Both the position numbers and the translations under genes were made by a program. Under the pieces are notes generated by a model, which saw only the letters and a list, made by a program, of their open reading frames with translations, had not been told where the DNA came from and searched no databases. From Alphaproteobacteria bacterium (GTDB taxonomy: Bacteria; Pseudomonadota; Alphaproteobacteria; JAJFFI01), in assembly GCA_021776755.1 (NCBI GenBank), contig JAJFFI010000034.1, forward strand, positions 1 to 7,286: a stretch of 7,286 nt of DNA. Direction: 5' to 3'. Positions 1-7,020 of the stretch are shown here, in pieces (position 1 is the stretch's first letter; each line of letters opens with the position of its first letter).

Positions 1-141
1 GAGTATTATTTTCCGCAGGACAACCCGGGCAAGACACCGACCAACACCTGGCGGGCGCACGGGCATCTGCTGATCTCGAACTGGATCAACGAGACCTACC
101 AGTCTTCGCCCTACGCGCTTGAAGACATCGGGAAGTCCTGA
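1..141 (+). CDS. metA: Homoserine O-acyltransferase (MetA), C-terminal end only
   Basis: This is the last 46 codons of a gene that begins before the window, in frame 1 and ending with TGA at 139–141. The visible peptide contains [12 protein letters not shown], then [18 protein letters not shown] and SPYAL. It closely follows the remembered C-terminus of enterobacterial MetA (a YFP…DP..TP…WR.HG.LL..NW.N..YQ.TPY pattern). The family acylates the hydroxyl of homoserine using succinyl-CoA or acetyl-CoA, the first committed step of methionine synthesis, in the cytoplasm. The catalytic Cys, His and Glu residues are upstream and not visible, so acyl donor preference cannot be judged. It converges on the tyrosine-pathway operon with only three bases between the two stop codons, and no conventional terminator separates them. 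Confidence 0.88.
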   Translation, partial: EYYFPQDNPGKTPTNTWRAHGHLLISNWINETYQSSPYALEDIGKS

Positions 142-149
142 GGGTCAGG
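137..149. repeat. Small inverted repeat containing both convergent stop codons
   Basis: CCTGA (137–141) and TCAGG (145–149) are perfect 5-bp arms around GGG. Outside a T/C mismatch, AG (134–135) can pair with CT (151–152). The TGA of metA and the TGA of the opposing dehydrogenase gene sit in the two arms. The stem is short and has no T-run, so any terminator role is speculative. Confidence 0.35.
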
Positions 150-1032
150 CCTGCTTTGCGTCCACCAGCGCCCGCCGGATCTCGCGGGTGCGGGTGAAAA
201 GATCTTCGAGTTTGTCGCCTTCGCCCCGCCGGATCGCGCGCTGCAATGCAGTCAGGTCCTCACTGAACCGGCCCAGGGCCTCAAGCACCGCCTCGCGGTT
301 GTTCAGAAAGATGTCGCGCCACATCACGGGGTCGGACGCCGCGATGCGGGTGAAATCGCGAAAACCGCTGGCCGCGAATTTCACAATCTCGGATTTCAGA
401 TCGTCCTCGAGATCGGTCGCCGTGCCGACGATCGTATAGGCGATCAGATGCGGGAGGTGCGACGTGATGCTCATGACCGTGTCGTGATGGGCCGGCGTCA
501 TCACCTCGATCATCGAGCCCGCCGACGTCCACATCGCGCGGACTTTCTCCACCGCCGCCGGATCGCTGCCCTCGACCGGCGTCAGGATGCACCAGCGCCC
601 GTCGAACAGTTCCGGGAACCCCGCCTCGGGGCCAGAATGTTCGGTGCCGGCCACCGGGTGTCCCGGCACCAGATGCACCGTGTCTGGCAAGTGGCGGGTG
701 AGCATTTCAATTACCGGCGCCTTCACCGAACCGACATCGGTCACGATTGCACCCTCCGAGAGCGCCGGCGCGATGGCTTTCGCGATTGCCTCATAAGCCC
801 CGAGCGGGGTGCAAAATACGACCAGATCAGCACCCGCCACCGCTTCGGCCGGGTCCTCGAACATCGCGTCCGCAATGCCGAGCTCCAGCGCCTTGGCGCG
901 GGTCTCTTCCTGGCGGGCACAGCCGGTGATCCGCCCTGCCAGGCCGTCGCGGCGCAGGACGCGCGCCAGCGACGAGCCGATCAGGCCGATCCCGATCAGG
1001 GCGACATGCCCGAAAAGCGGCGCGCTACTCAC
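145..1032 (-). CDS. tyrC: Prephenate/arogenate dehydrogenase (TyrA family, TyrC-type)
   Basis: This 295-residue cytoplasmic enzyme oxidatively decarboxylates prephenate (to 4-hydroxyphenylpyruvate) and/or arogenate (to tyrosine). The N-terminal Rossmann domain has the dinucleotide motif G14-x-G16-x-x-G19 in ALIGIGLIGSSLA. Further motifs are CTPLGAY near 74–80, DVGSVK at 99–104, and HPVAGTEHSG with the expected catalytic His125. The all-helical C-terminal half contains FRDFTRIAASDP, whose Arg is the likely substrate-carboxylate binder. There is no chorismate mutase or ACT domain, so this is the monofunctional form. The start codon is GTG (1032–1030), overlapping the hisC stop as GTGA and pointing to translational coupling. 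A GGAG lies 8 nt upstream. It is the last gene of the operon. Prephenate versus arogenate preference and NAD versus NADP use cannot be settled from sequence. Confidence 0.93.
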   Translation of the reverse strand: MSSAPLFGHVALIGIGLIGSSLARVLRRDGLAGRITGCARQEETRAKALELGIADAMFEDPAEAVAGADLVVFCTPLGAYEAIAKAIAPALSEGAIVTDVGSVKAPVIEMLTRHLPDTVHLVPGHPVAGTEHSGPEAGFPELFDGRWCILTPVEGSDPAAVEKVRAMWTSAGSMIEVMTPAHHDTVMSITSHLPHLIAYTIVGTATDLEDDLKSEIVKFAASGFRDFTRIAASDPVMWRDIFLNNREAVLEALGRFSEDLTALQRAIRRGEGDKLEDLFTRTREIRRALVDAKQA

Positions 1033-2141
1033 GAGGAAGTCTCCGTCATGAAATCCTTCAGCGCGAGCGCGGTTGCCCGCATCTCGGCCTCGGTGCCAAT
1101 GGTGATGCGAAGGCAGTCCGGCAGGCCGTAGTTCGCGACCATCCGCGGGATAATGCCGCGGGCGTTCAGAAATGCGTTCGCGGCCTCGGCCGTCTTGCCG
1201 GCTTCCTCCGGAAAGCGAACGAGAACGAAGTTGCCGACGCTCGGATGGGCCGTCAGGCCGGTTTCCGCCACGGCCTCGCGGAACCAGGGGAGCCAGATGT
1301 CGTTGTGCTCACGGGCGGCATCGAGATGGGCCACATCGTCGAGCGCCGCGATCCCGGCAAGCTGCGCCGGCCGCGTCACATTGAACGGATTGCGCAGCCG
1401 CTGCAGCACATCGGCGACCGGCTGCGGGCAATATCCCCAGCCAAGCCGCAACGCTGCAAGCGCGAAGATCTTGGAGAATGTCCGCGTCATCACAACGTTG
1501 TCGCCGGCACCCACCGAAGCATCCACGAGCGTCTGGCCGTCGCTGTAGTCGTTTTTCGAGACAAACTCGGCATAGGCCGCATCGATGACGAGCAGGATGT
1601 GCTCGGCCAATCCGGCGCGCAGCCGCGCGAGCTCATCGCCGGAAACGTAGCTGCCTGTCGGATTGTTGGGGTTGGCGACGAACACAATCCTGGTTCTCGG
1701 CGTGACCGCCGCGAGCAGCTTGTCGACATCGGTTGCGAGGTTGGTCTCGCCCGCAGTCACCGGCTCGGCCCCAACGGTGCGCGCCGAAATCGGATACATC
1801 GCGAAACCATGCTCGCAGTAGAGCACTTCGTCGCCCGGGCCCGCATAGGCACGGGTCAGGAGCGTGATGATTTCGTCCGAGCCGTTGCCGCAGATGATCC
1901 GCTCTGGGTCGAGGCCATAGCGCTTGCCGATCGCCTTCCGCAGGTCGTCGGAGCCACCGTCGGGATAGTCGCGCAATTCGCCCGCGGCCGCCTCATAGGC
2001 CGCAACCGCGCGCGGGCTCGGGCCCAGCGCCGACTCGTTCGACGACAGCTTGATGACGCGCTCCACCCCCGGCAAGGCAGCCTTGCCGCCGACGTAGGGC
2101 GCAATATCGAGGATGCCGGGGCGCGGCGCCGGTCCACTCAT
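1029..2141 (-). CDS. hisC: Histidinol-phosphate aminotransferase (HisC), possibly also aromatic aminotransferase
   Basis: This fold-type I PLP aminotransferase has 370 residues from the chosen start. It has KLSSNESALGPSP near 31–43, the NPNNPTG motif at 157–163, Asp187 in VIDAAY (pyridine nitrogen partner), the PLP lysine Lys224 in TRTFSK, and LRLGWGY just after it. A further Arg in LRITIGT near the C-terminus should bind the substrate carboxylate. The family transfers the amino group between histidinol phosphate and glutamate. Position between chorismate mutase and prephenate dehydrogenase, not in a his operon, suggests it also aminates 4-hydroxyphenylpyruvate, phenylpyruvate or prephenate, as described for some broad-specificity HisC enzymes. 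The frame is open 23 codons further upstream, but that extension overlaps the preceding gene and looks unlike the family. The ATG at 2141 has AGAAGGA about 10 nt upstream. It lies 13 bp after the previous stop. Confidence 0.92.
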   Translation of the reverse strand: MSGPAPRPGILDIAPYVGGKAALPGVERVIKLSSNESALGPSPRAVAAYEAAAGELRDYPDGGSDDLRKAIGKRYGLDPERIICGNGSDEIITLLTRAYAGPGDEVLYCEHGFAMYPISARTVGAEPVTAGETNLATDVDKLLAAVTPRTRIVFVANPNNPTGSYVSGDELARLRAGLAEHILLVIDAAYAEFVSKNDYSDGQTLVDASVGAGDNVVMTRTFSKIFALAALRLGWGYCPQPVADVLQRLRNPFNVTRPAQLAGIAALDDVAHLDAAREHNDIWLPWFREAVAETGLTAHPSVGNFVLVRFPEEAGKTAEAANAFLNARGIIPRMVANYGLPDCLRITIGTEAEMRATALALKDFMTETSS

Positions 2142-2154
2142 CTTCCAGGTCCTT

Positions 2155-3021
2155 CTATTCGGCCGCGTGACGGAGAGCGTCCGCCGCGAATGGAACCGGG
2201 TAGCCGCCAAGCCCGTGAACTACCGCGCCGTCGGCAACCGCTGTGCCGAGCCGCGCGTCGCCCGGATCGATGAAACCCTCCAGCACGACGAGCACGAGAC
2301 TCGCATCTCCCATCTCCTGACTTCGCCAGGTCACCGGCACGAGGTCCGCCGCCTTCAGGCCCGCGATCAGATCGGCGATGCCGCCGGCCGCCCGGGCCTC
2401 GAAAACAAAGAGCGAATGATCATCGCCGCTGTCCTCCTGCGCGCTCAGGCCGACAACCAGTGCCTCATGCTTGACCGACGGGCCGCTGGCAAACCCGGTG
2501 AACGGGAGATGCCAGATTATCTGGGGTGCGCCGTCTTCGTTGCCCGCACACATGCCTGTCCACCAGCCGCCGTCTTCCCCGGCGCCCGGCATCGGCAGGA
2601 CCGCAACCGTGATATCGCCCGCGCGCACGGCCGCAAGTGCTGTGTCGGCAGACGCAAAGCCGGTCATCGGCGCATAAATGCCGAATTGCTCGCGCGCAAG
2701 ATCCCAGTACCCCGGGTCCGGCTCGGGACGGAACACGCCCGCCGAAAACCGCGTTTGCATGCCGACCGAGGCCGAGATCAGCTCGCGCCAGATGCGCACG
2801 ACCGAGGCCACCGGAAAGGCGCCGCTGTGGCGCTCGACAAGCCGGCGGAGAATGCGCGCCTCGCGCCCCGGGCGCAGCACGCCGCGCCCGCCGCTGTGCT
2901 CCTTGGCCGCGCTGACCTGCTCGACAACGCCCGCGCGGCGCATGATGAGGTCATGCATCGCATCGTCGATCGCATCGAGCTCGATACGCAGGTCATCCAG
3001 CGATTTCCCGCTCTTGGTCAT
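2155..3021 (-). CDS. Chorismate mutase (AroQ class) with degenerate prephenate-dehydratase/ACT-like C-terminal region
   Basis: First gene of the aromatic operon, 288 residues. Residues about 7–92 form a helical AroQ mutase domain that converts chorismate to prephenate. Residues matching the E. coli P-protein active site are Arg12, Arg29, Lys40, Arg53, Glu54, Ser85 and Gln89; the position equivalent to Asp48 is Arg50. Residues about 95–288 look like a decayed prephenate dehydratase. YWDLAREQFG plus the stretch around AVRAGDITVAVLPMP (about 131–145) resembles its substrate-binding fold, and about 187–255 resembles an ACT domain. The dehydratase signatures GPxGTxS and TRF are absent; at the latter site the sequence reads KHEALVVGL. 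Dehydratase activity is therefore unlikely, and the tail may be regulatory. ATG at 3021; the ribosome site is weak (AGGCAGAG). Standalone mutases are much shorter, about 90–110 residues. Confidence 0.85.
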   Translation of the reverse strand: MTKSGKSLDDLRIELDAIDDAMHDLIMRRAGVVEQVSAAKEHSGGRGVLRPGREARILRRLVERHSGAFPVASVVRIWRELISASVGMQTRFSAGVFRPEPDPGYWDLAREQFGIYAPMTGFASADTALAAVRAGDITVAVLPMPGAGEDGGWWTGMCAGNEDGAPQIIWHLPFTGFASGPSVKHEALVVGLSAQEDSGDDHSLFVFEARAAGGIADLIAGLKAADLVPVTWRSQEMGDASLVLVVLEGFIDPGDARLGTAVADGAVVHGLGGYPVPFAADALRHAAE

Positions 3022-3043
3022 CCGGCTCTGCCTGTCTCATTCC

Positions 3044-3061
3044 CCGGCGGTGAATCGCCGG
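3044..3061 (-). promoter_or_regulatory. Hairpin in the leader of the aromatic operon
   Basis: CCGGCG (3044–3049) and CGCCGG (3056–3061) are perfect arms around a 6-base loop, with a possible extra G·T pair inside. The hairpin ends 22 bases before the chorismate mutase start and would be in its transcript leader. There is no T-run after it, so it is not a standard terminator. A role in translation or an operator function is possible but unproven. Confidence 0.35.
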
Positions 3062-3255
3062 CACGTGTCTGTTCTGCCATTGTTTTGGCGGGCCAAGTCC
3101 TAGTCTGCCGGTTTTGCGAAAGCAACGAAAACCGCGCGATTGTCGGGGCCTTGGGGAACCGCCCCCGGAAAGGACGCATTGGATGGCTGGACTTCCGCAG
3201 CGGCGGATGCAATTTCATTGAGGTGCGCGGGCGGCATGATAGGCTGCGCGCCACG

Positions 3256-3291
3256 CAACGCAAGGCGGCGCGCCGCCATATCCAACGCAAG
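3256..3291. repeat. 14-bp perfect palindrome flanked by 9-bp direct repeats upstream of gloB
   Basis: GGCGGCGCGCCGCC (3264–3277) is a perfect palindrome. CAACGCAAG occurs at 3256–3264 and again at 3283–3291, a period of 27 bp, bracketing it. The second repeat ends 11 bases before the gloB ATG. The layout could be a repressor operator, or a leader hairpin affecting gloB translation. The function is inferred from arrangement only. Confidence 0.45.
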
Positions 3292-3302
3292 CCCACAGGC
3301 CC

Positions 3303-4073
3303 ATGTCGAAGCTCGAAATCCATCAGATCCCCGTCCTGTCCGACAACTACATCTATCTCGCCCGCTGCACGGAGACCGGCGACACAGCGGTGATCGATCC
3401 CGCCGTCGCAAAGCCGGTGCTGGACGAGGCCGAGAAACTCGGCTGGAAAATCACGCATATCCTCAATACCCACCATCATCCCGACCACGTCGGCGGGAAC
3501 ATGGAAATCAAGCAGGCGACCGGCTGCACGATCGTCGGCCCGAAGCCGGATCGGGACCGCATCCCCGGGATCGACATCGAGGTCGACGAGGGCGACACCT
3601 ACACGATGGGCGCGTGTGAGAGCCGGGTCTATTTCGTGCCCGGCCATACCCGCGGGCACATCGCGTTCTGGTTTCCGGACAGCGACGCGCTCTTCATCGG
3701 CGACACCATCTTCATGCTCGGCTGCGGCCGGTTGTTCGAGGGCACGCCGGCGCAGATGTGGGACAGCATCCAGAAGATGCGCGACCTGCCGCCTGAAACC
3801 AAAATCTACTGCGCCCACGAGTACACCCAGTCGAATGCGAAGTTCGCGATCACCGTCGAGCCCGACAACGAGGCCCTGATGGCGCGCGCCGAGAAGATCG
3901 ATGCGATGCGCGCGCGGGGCGAGCGGACCGTGCCCGACACGCTCGAAGTGGAACTCGCGACCAACCCGTTCCTGCGGGCCGACGCCCCGACGCTGGCCGC
4001 CGGCGTCGGCATGCCGGGCGCCGACCCGGTCGATGTGTTCGCCGAGGTGCGTCACCGCAAGGACAACTTCTGA
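3303..4073 (+). CDS. gloB: Hydroxyacylglutathione hydrolase (glyoxalase II, GloB)
   Basis: This cytoplasmic metallo-beta-lactamase-fold hydrolase has 256 residues, the usual length for the family. It hydrolyses S-lactoylglutathione to D-lactate and glutathione, the second step of methylglyoxal detoxification. The binuclear metal site is complete: His57, His59, Asp61 and His62 in THHHPDHVGG, His115 in PGHTRGH, bridging Asp134 in FIGDTIF, and His172 in YCAHEYT. The substrate-binding region includes GCGRLFEG (140–147) and Asn178 in QSN. The C-terminal RHRKDNF carries the basic residues that hold the glutathione carboxylate in this family. ATG at 3303 starts the family-typical sequence, although the ribosome site before it is weak. 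A glutathione S-transferase gene follows after 29 bp. No glyoxalase I gene is in the window. Confidence 0.95.
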   Translation: MSKLEIHQIPVLSDNYIYLARCTETGDTAVIDPAVAKPVLDEAEKLGWKITHILNTHHHPDHVGGNMEIKQATGCTIVGPKPDRDRIPGIDIEVDEGDTYTMGACESRVYFVPGHTRGHIAFWFPDSDALFIGDTIFMLGCGRLFEGTPAQMWDSIQKMRDLPPETKIYCAHEYTQSNAKFAITVEPDNEALMARAEKIDAMRARGERTVPDTLEVELATNPFLRADAPTLAAGVGMPGADPVDVFAEVRHRKDNF

Positions 4074-4102
4074 ACTGCAAATCCTTTCAAGAAAGCTGCT
4101 CC

Positions 4103-4720
4103 ATGAAACTGCAATTCAATCCCCTGTCGCCGTTCGTGCGGGCGGCGATGGTGACCGCGCATGAACTCGGCATCGCCGACAAGATCGAGAAGGTCGAGGC
4201 CGTCCCGACGCCCACCAGCACGCTTGACGGCCTCAATGCCGCCAACCCGCTCGGCAAGGTACCGGCGCTCACCGTCGACGGGATGACGCTGCACGACTCG
4301 CGGGTCATCGCCGAGTATCTCAACGAAGCCCATGACGGCGGATTGATGCCGGGCAAGGGCCCCGACCTCTGGCAGGCCCGCACACGACTTTCGATGGCGC
4401 TCGGCGCGCTCGATGCCGCGGTGCTGATCCGCTACGAGACCTTCCTCCGCCCGGAAGCGCTCCGCTGGCAGGGCTGGATCGACGGCCAGTTCGCCAAGGT
4501 CGACCGGGCCCTCGACCAGCTTGAAGCCGATATCGGCGACTTCAGCGGCAGCGGTTCCGAAAAAGCGCGGCTCGACGCCATCGCGGCCGCCTGCCTGCTC
4601 GGTTATATCGACTTCCGCTTTGCCGACCATGGCTGGCGCGACGGCCGGCCGAAGCTCGCCGCCTGGTATCTCGAGTTCAGCGCGCGCCCGTCGATGCGGG
4701 ACACCGAACCGCCGGCGTAA
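4103..4720 (+). CDS. Glutathione S-transferase family protein (YibF-like)
   Basis: 205 residues with the two-domain GST layout. The thioredoxin-like N-terminal domain has SPFVR at 9–13 (Ser9 the likely glutathione-activating residue), NPLGKVPAL at 48–56 with cis-Pro54, and Asp65-Ser66 in DSRVIAEYL for the gamma-glutamyl group. The helical C-terminal domain contains ACLLGYIDFRF and ends WYLEFSARPSMRDTEPPA. The tail and the LGYIDFR…GW segment resemble E. coli YibF (about 202 residues). The substrate is unknown; YibF-type proteins have no well-established physiological reaction. It follows gloB closely on the same strand and is probably co-transcribed, consistent with glutathione-dependent detoxification. 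ATG at 4103 is preceded by a modest AAGAAAG. Its 3' end overlaps, on the other strand, the tail of a damaged small reading frame. Confidence 0.88.
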   Translation: MKLQFNPLSPFVRAAMVTAHELGIADKIEKVEAVPTPTSTLDGLNAANPLGKVPALTVDGMTLHDSRVIAEYLNEAHDGGLMPGKGPDLWQARTRLSMALGALDAAVLIRYETFLRPEALRWQGWIDGQFAKVDRALDQLEADIGDFSGSGSEKARLDAIAAACLLGYIDFRFADHGWRDGRPKLAAWYLEFSARPSMRDTEPPA

Positions 4721-4847
4721 TGGACGCAGCCGACGCCGTCCGGCGGCGTGTAACCGGTTTCCATCCTGGTGCCCTGGGCGTAGGCGCCCGCCATGAACCC
4801 GAGCAGCAGCCGAAAACTGCCGCGTAAACTCGTTTCGATACCGCCAT
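4603..4847 (-). pseudogene. Small secreted-protein-like gene with an apparent single-base frameshift
   Basis: Minus-strand ATG at 4847 follows an excellent ribosome site, AGGAAGG with a 7-nt gap. The frame opens MAVSKRVYAAVF, then turns into an Arg/Trp/Pro/Ser-rich stretch with poor third-position GC. Moving to the next frame at the AAAA run (4813–4816; TTTT on the coding strand) gives RLLLGFMAGAYAQGTRMETG, then TPPDGVGCVHYAGGSVSRI, with about 90% G/C at third positions. The joined product would begin with a signal peptide (MAVSKRVYAAVF + RLLLGFMAGAYA-QG). Restoring one T would join the frames. Past about 4725 the frame runs antisense into the transferase gene and stops at 4603, so the original 3' end may also be lost. 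I recognise no family. Alternatives are a sequencing error at the homopolymer or a chance open frame. Confidence 0.4.
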
Positions 4848-4925
4848 GGTCTCGCCTTCCTGGCTTGTAGCGGGAACATAAAATTCCGCTCGGTCATAGT
4901 CAGTTTTCCGGCCGCCGGGACGCGG

Positions 4926-4952
4926 AAAACCCGGGGCATGACGCCCCGGGTT
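4926..4952 (-). terminator. Rho-independent terminator of the glnK–amtB unit
   Basis: On the minus strand a 10-bp perfect stem AACCCGGGGC / GCCCCGGGTT closes a GTCAT loop and runs into TTTT (4929–4926). It lies about 90 bases after the amtB stop and before the small downstream frame. The T-run is short, so termination may be incomplete. Confidence 0.65.
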
Positions 4953-4956
4953 CCCT

Positions 4957-4992
4957 GACCTGCGCTGGAGGTGGAGTTTGGTGGCGCAGGTC
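4957..4992. repeat. Second inverted repeat downstream of amtB
   Basis: GACCTGCGC (4957–4965) and GCGCAGGTC (4984–4992) are perfect 9-bp arms around an 18-base spacer. In an amtB transcript this would fold just before the terminator hairpin. It could protect the mRNA 3' end; no T-run follows it. Confidence 0.45.
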
Positions 4993-5042
4993 CTTCGCTC
5001 TCCAACTTTGGCCATCCTGGCCCGGAGATCTGGATATCCGGC

Positions 5043-6410
5043 TCAAGCGGTGCCGCTCGCGACCTGACCCATGGGAGGATTGGGGTCAAGGCCGAGTTCG
5101 GACTGGTCGAGGCCGGCTTCTTCGGCTTCTTCCGACACCCGGATACCAATGGTGTATTTCAGGGCGAGCCAGACGATCGTGCTGCAGACGACCACGAAGC
5201 CGCCGATCGCAACGATGCCGATCGCCTGGTTCACGAAGCTGGCGCCGCTGTTGGTCAGCGGAACCGCGAGCGTGCCCCAGATGCCGGCCACGAGATGGAC
5301 CGAGATCGCACCGACAACGTCGTCGATCTTGAGCCTGTCGAGCAGTGGCACGAAGACCACCACGAGGACGCCGCCCACACCGCCGATGAGCGCCGACTGC
5401 CAGATCGTCGGCGAGTCAGGTCCGGCGGTAATCGAGACGAGGCCCGCGAGTGCGCCGTTGAGCACCATCGTGAGGTCGATCTTCTTGAAGAGGAGCTGGG
5501 TGAGCGCCATGACCACCACGACACCGCCGGCCGCGGCCGCGTTGGTGTTGACGAAGATCGTCGAGATCGCGATGGCGTCGGACGCCGAGCCAAGGGCGAG
5601 CTGCGAGCCGCCATTGAAGCCGAACCAGCCGAGCCACAGGATAAAGGTGCCGAGCGTGACCATCGGGATATTGTTGGCCTGGATCGGAATCACGCGGCCG
5701 TCCTTGTACTTGCCACGCCGCGCCCCGAGGATGATGGCGCCGGTCAGGGCCGCCCAGCCGCCCGTGGAATGCACCAGCGTCGAGCCCGCGAAGTCGGAGA
5801 AGCCGAGTTCGGCGAGCCATCCGCCGCCCCACTGCCAGGAGCCCTGGATCGGGTAGATAATGGCTGCGAGAAAGACCACGAAGATCATGAACGGCCAAAC
5901 CTTGATGCGCTCGGCAACCGTGCCGGAGACGATCGAGGCCGTGGTCGCCACGAACACCATCTGGAAGAACCAGTCCGACGCGGCGGCATAGCCCGTCTCC
6001 GATATCTTGCCGAAGGTTTCGGCGATCTTCGCCTGGTCCTTGGCCTCGATGGCCGCGGCATAGGCCGCTTCGCCCGCGCCCGGGTTCCACATCGAGAACG
6101 AGCCGAGGAAACCGCCGTTGACGCCGTCGTACATCAGGTTGTAGCCGACCAGATAGAAGGCGAGGCCGGCGATCGAGTAGAGCGCGATGTTCTTCAGGCA
6201 GATCGCCGCGGTGTTCTTGCGACGAACCATGCCCGATTCCAGCATGGCGAAGCCCGCCGCCATGAACATCACCAGAAAGCCCATCACGAGGAAGAGCAGG
6301 GTGTTGAATACAAACGTGGTTTCCGGGTCGACCGCCGCCGATGCAGGCGCTGCGACCGCGACAAGCAGGGTGCTGAGCGCGCCCGTTGTGAGAAGTGTCT
6401 TGCGTGTCAT
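5043..6410 (-). CDS. amtB: Ammonium transporter AmtB
   Basis: 455-residue Amt/Mep/Rh channel that carries ammonium across the inner membrane as a trimer. An N-terminal signal peptide (about 1–25, ending APASA) precedes roughly eleven hydrophobic segments. Family hallmarks are AGFAMLESG near 52–60, the signature DFAGSTLVHSTGG at 206–218, and the twin pore histidines His214 and His372 (SVHLVAGIWG). GWFGFNGGS at 261–269 matches the conserved pore segment, and FFQMVFVATTA at 148–158 holds a likely Phe gate. The cytoplasmic tail begins near GIRVSEEAEEAGLDQSELG, the segment that contacts GlnK. ATG at 6410 has AAGGGAT about 8 nt upstream. It follows glnK by 52 bp on the same strand. A periplasmic loop around 108–144 is rich in Ala, Glu and Lys. 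All key residues are intact. Confidence 0.97.
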   Translation of the reverse strand: MTRKTLLTTGALSTLLVAVAAPASAAVDPETTFVFNTLLFLVMGFLVMFMAAGFAMLESGMVRRKNTAAICLKNIALYSIAGLAFYLVGYNLMYDGVNGGFLGSFSMWNPGAGEAAYAAAIEAKDQAKIAETFGKISETGYAAASDWFFQMVFVATTASIVSGTVAERIKVWPFMIFVVFLAAIIYPIQGSWQWGGGWLAELGFSDFAGSTLVHSTGGWAALTGAIILGARRGKYKDGRVIPIQANNIPMVTLGTFILWLGWFGFNGGSQLALGSASDAIAISTIFVNTNAAAAGGVVVVMALTQLLFKKIDLTMVLNGALAGLVSITAGPDSPTIWQSALIGGVGGVLVVVFVPLLDRLKIDDVVGAISVHLVAGIWGTLAVPLTNSGASFVNQAIGIVAIGGFVVVCSTIVWLALKYTIGIRVSEEAEEAGLDQSELGLDPNPPMGQVASGTA

Positions 6411-6462
6411 GACTGATCCCTTTGCAGATAAATGACGTGTCGTTCTGAGGTGGGCCGCCCGG

Positions 6463-7014
<552 letters not shown>

Positions 7015-7020
<6 letters not shown>

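Larger units (their letters stand above)
3022..3302. promoter_or_regulatory. Divergent intergenic region between the aromatic operon and gloB
   Basis: These 281 bases separate two divergently read units and must hold both promoters, but I find no convincing -35/-10 pair on either strand. They contain a 6-bp-stem hairpin at 3044–3061 (in the aromatic operon leader), a 5-bp inverted repeat TTGGC-gg-GCCAA at 3085–3096, and a 14-bp palindrome with flanking repeats at 3256–3291. No leader peptide rich in Phe, Tyr or His codons was seen, so classical aromatic or histidine attenuation is not supported. Confidence 0.5.

Noticed and set aside
2142..2210. 23-codon upstream extension of hisC
   Set aside because: It overlaps the end of the chorismate mutase gene, is Arg/Thr-rich unlike HisC, and the internal ATG at 2141 has a good ribosome site.
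3100..3237. Possible 45-residue minus-strand gene (MPPAHLNEIASAAAEV…) in the divergent intergenic region
   Set aside because: It has no ribosome binding site, and its third-position GC (about 62%) is well below that of the real genes around it. It is not rich in aromatic or His codons, so it is not a leader peptide.
1245..3393. Long plus-strand open frames (342 and 426 codons) opposite hisC and chorismate mutase
   Set aside because: Both are antisense shadows of well-identified enzymes, rich in Arg and Ala, with no family features.
3018..4055. Minus-strand open frame of 345 codons opposite gloB
   Set aside because: gloB on the plus strand is unambiguous; this product is Arg/His/Asp-rich and resembles nothing.
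4971..6416. Long plus-strand open frame (481 codons) opposite amtB
   Set aside because: It mirrors amtB, gives an Asp/Arg/His-rich product with no recognisable fold, and is expected from the codon bias of a GC-rich gene read antisense.
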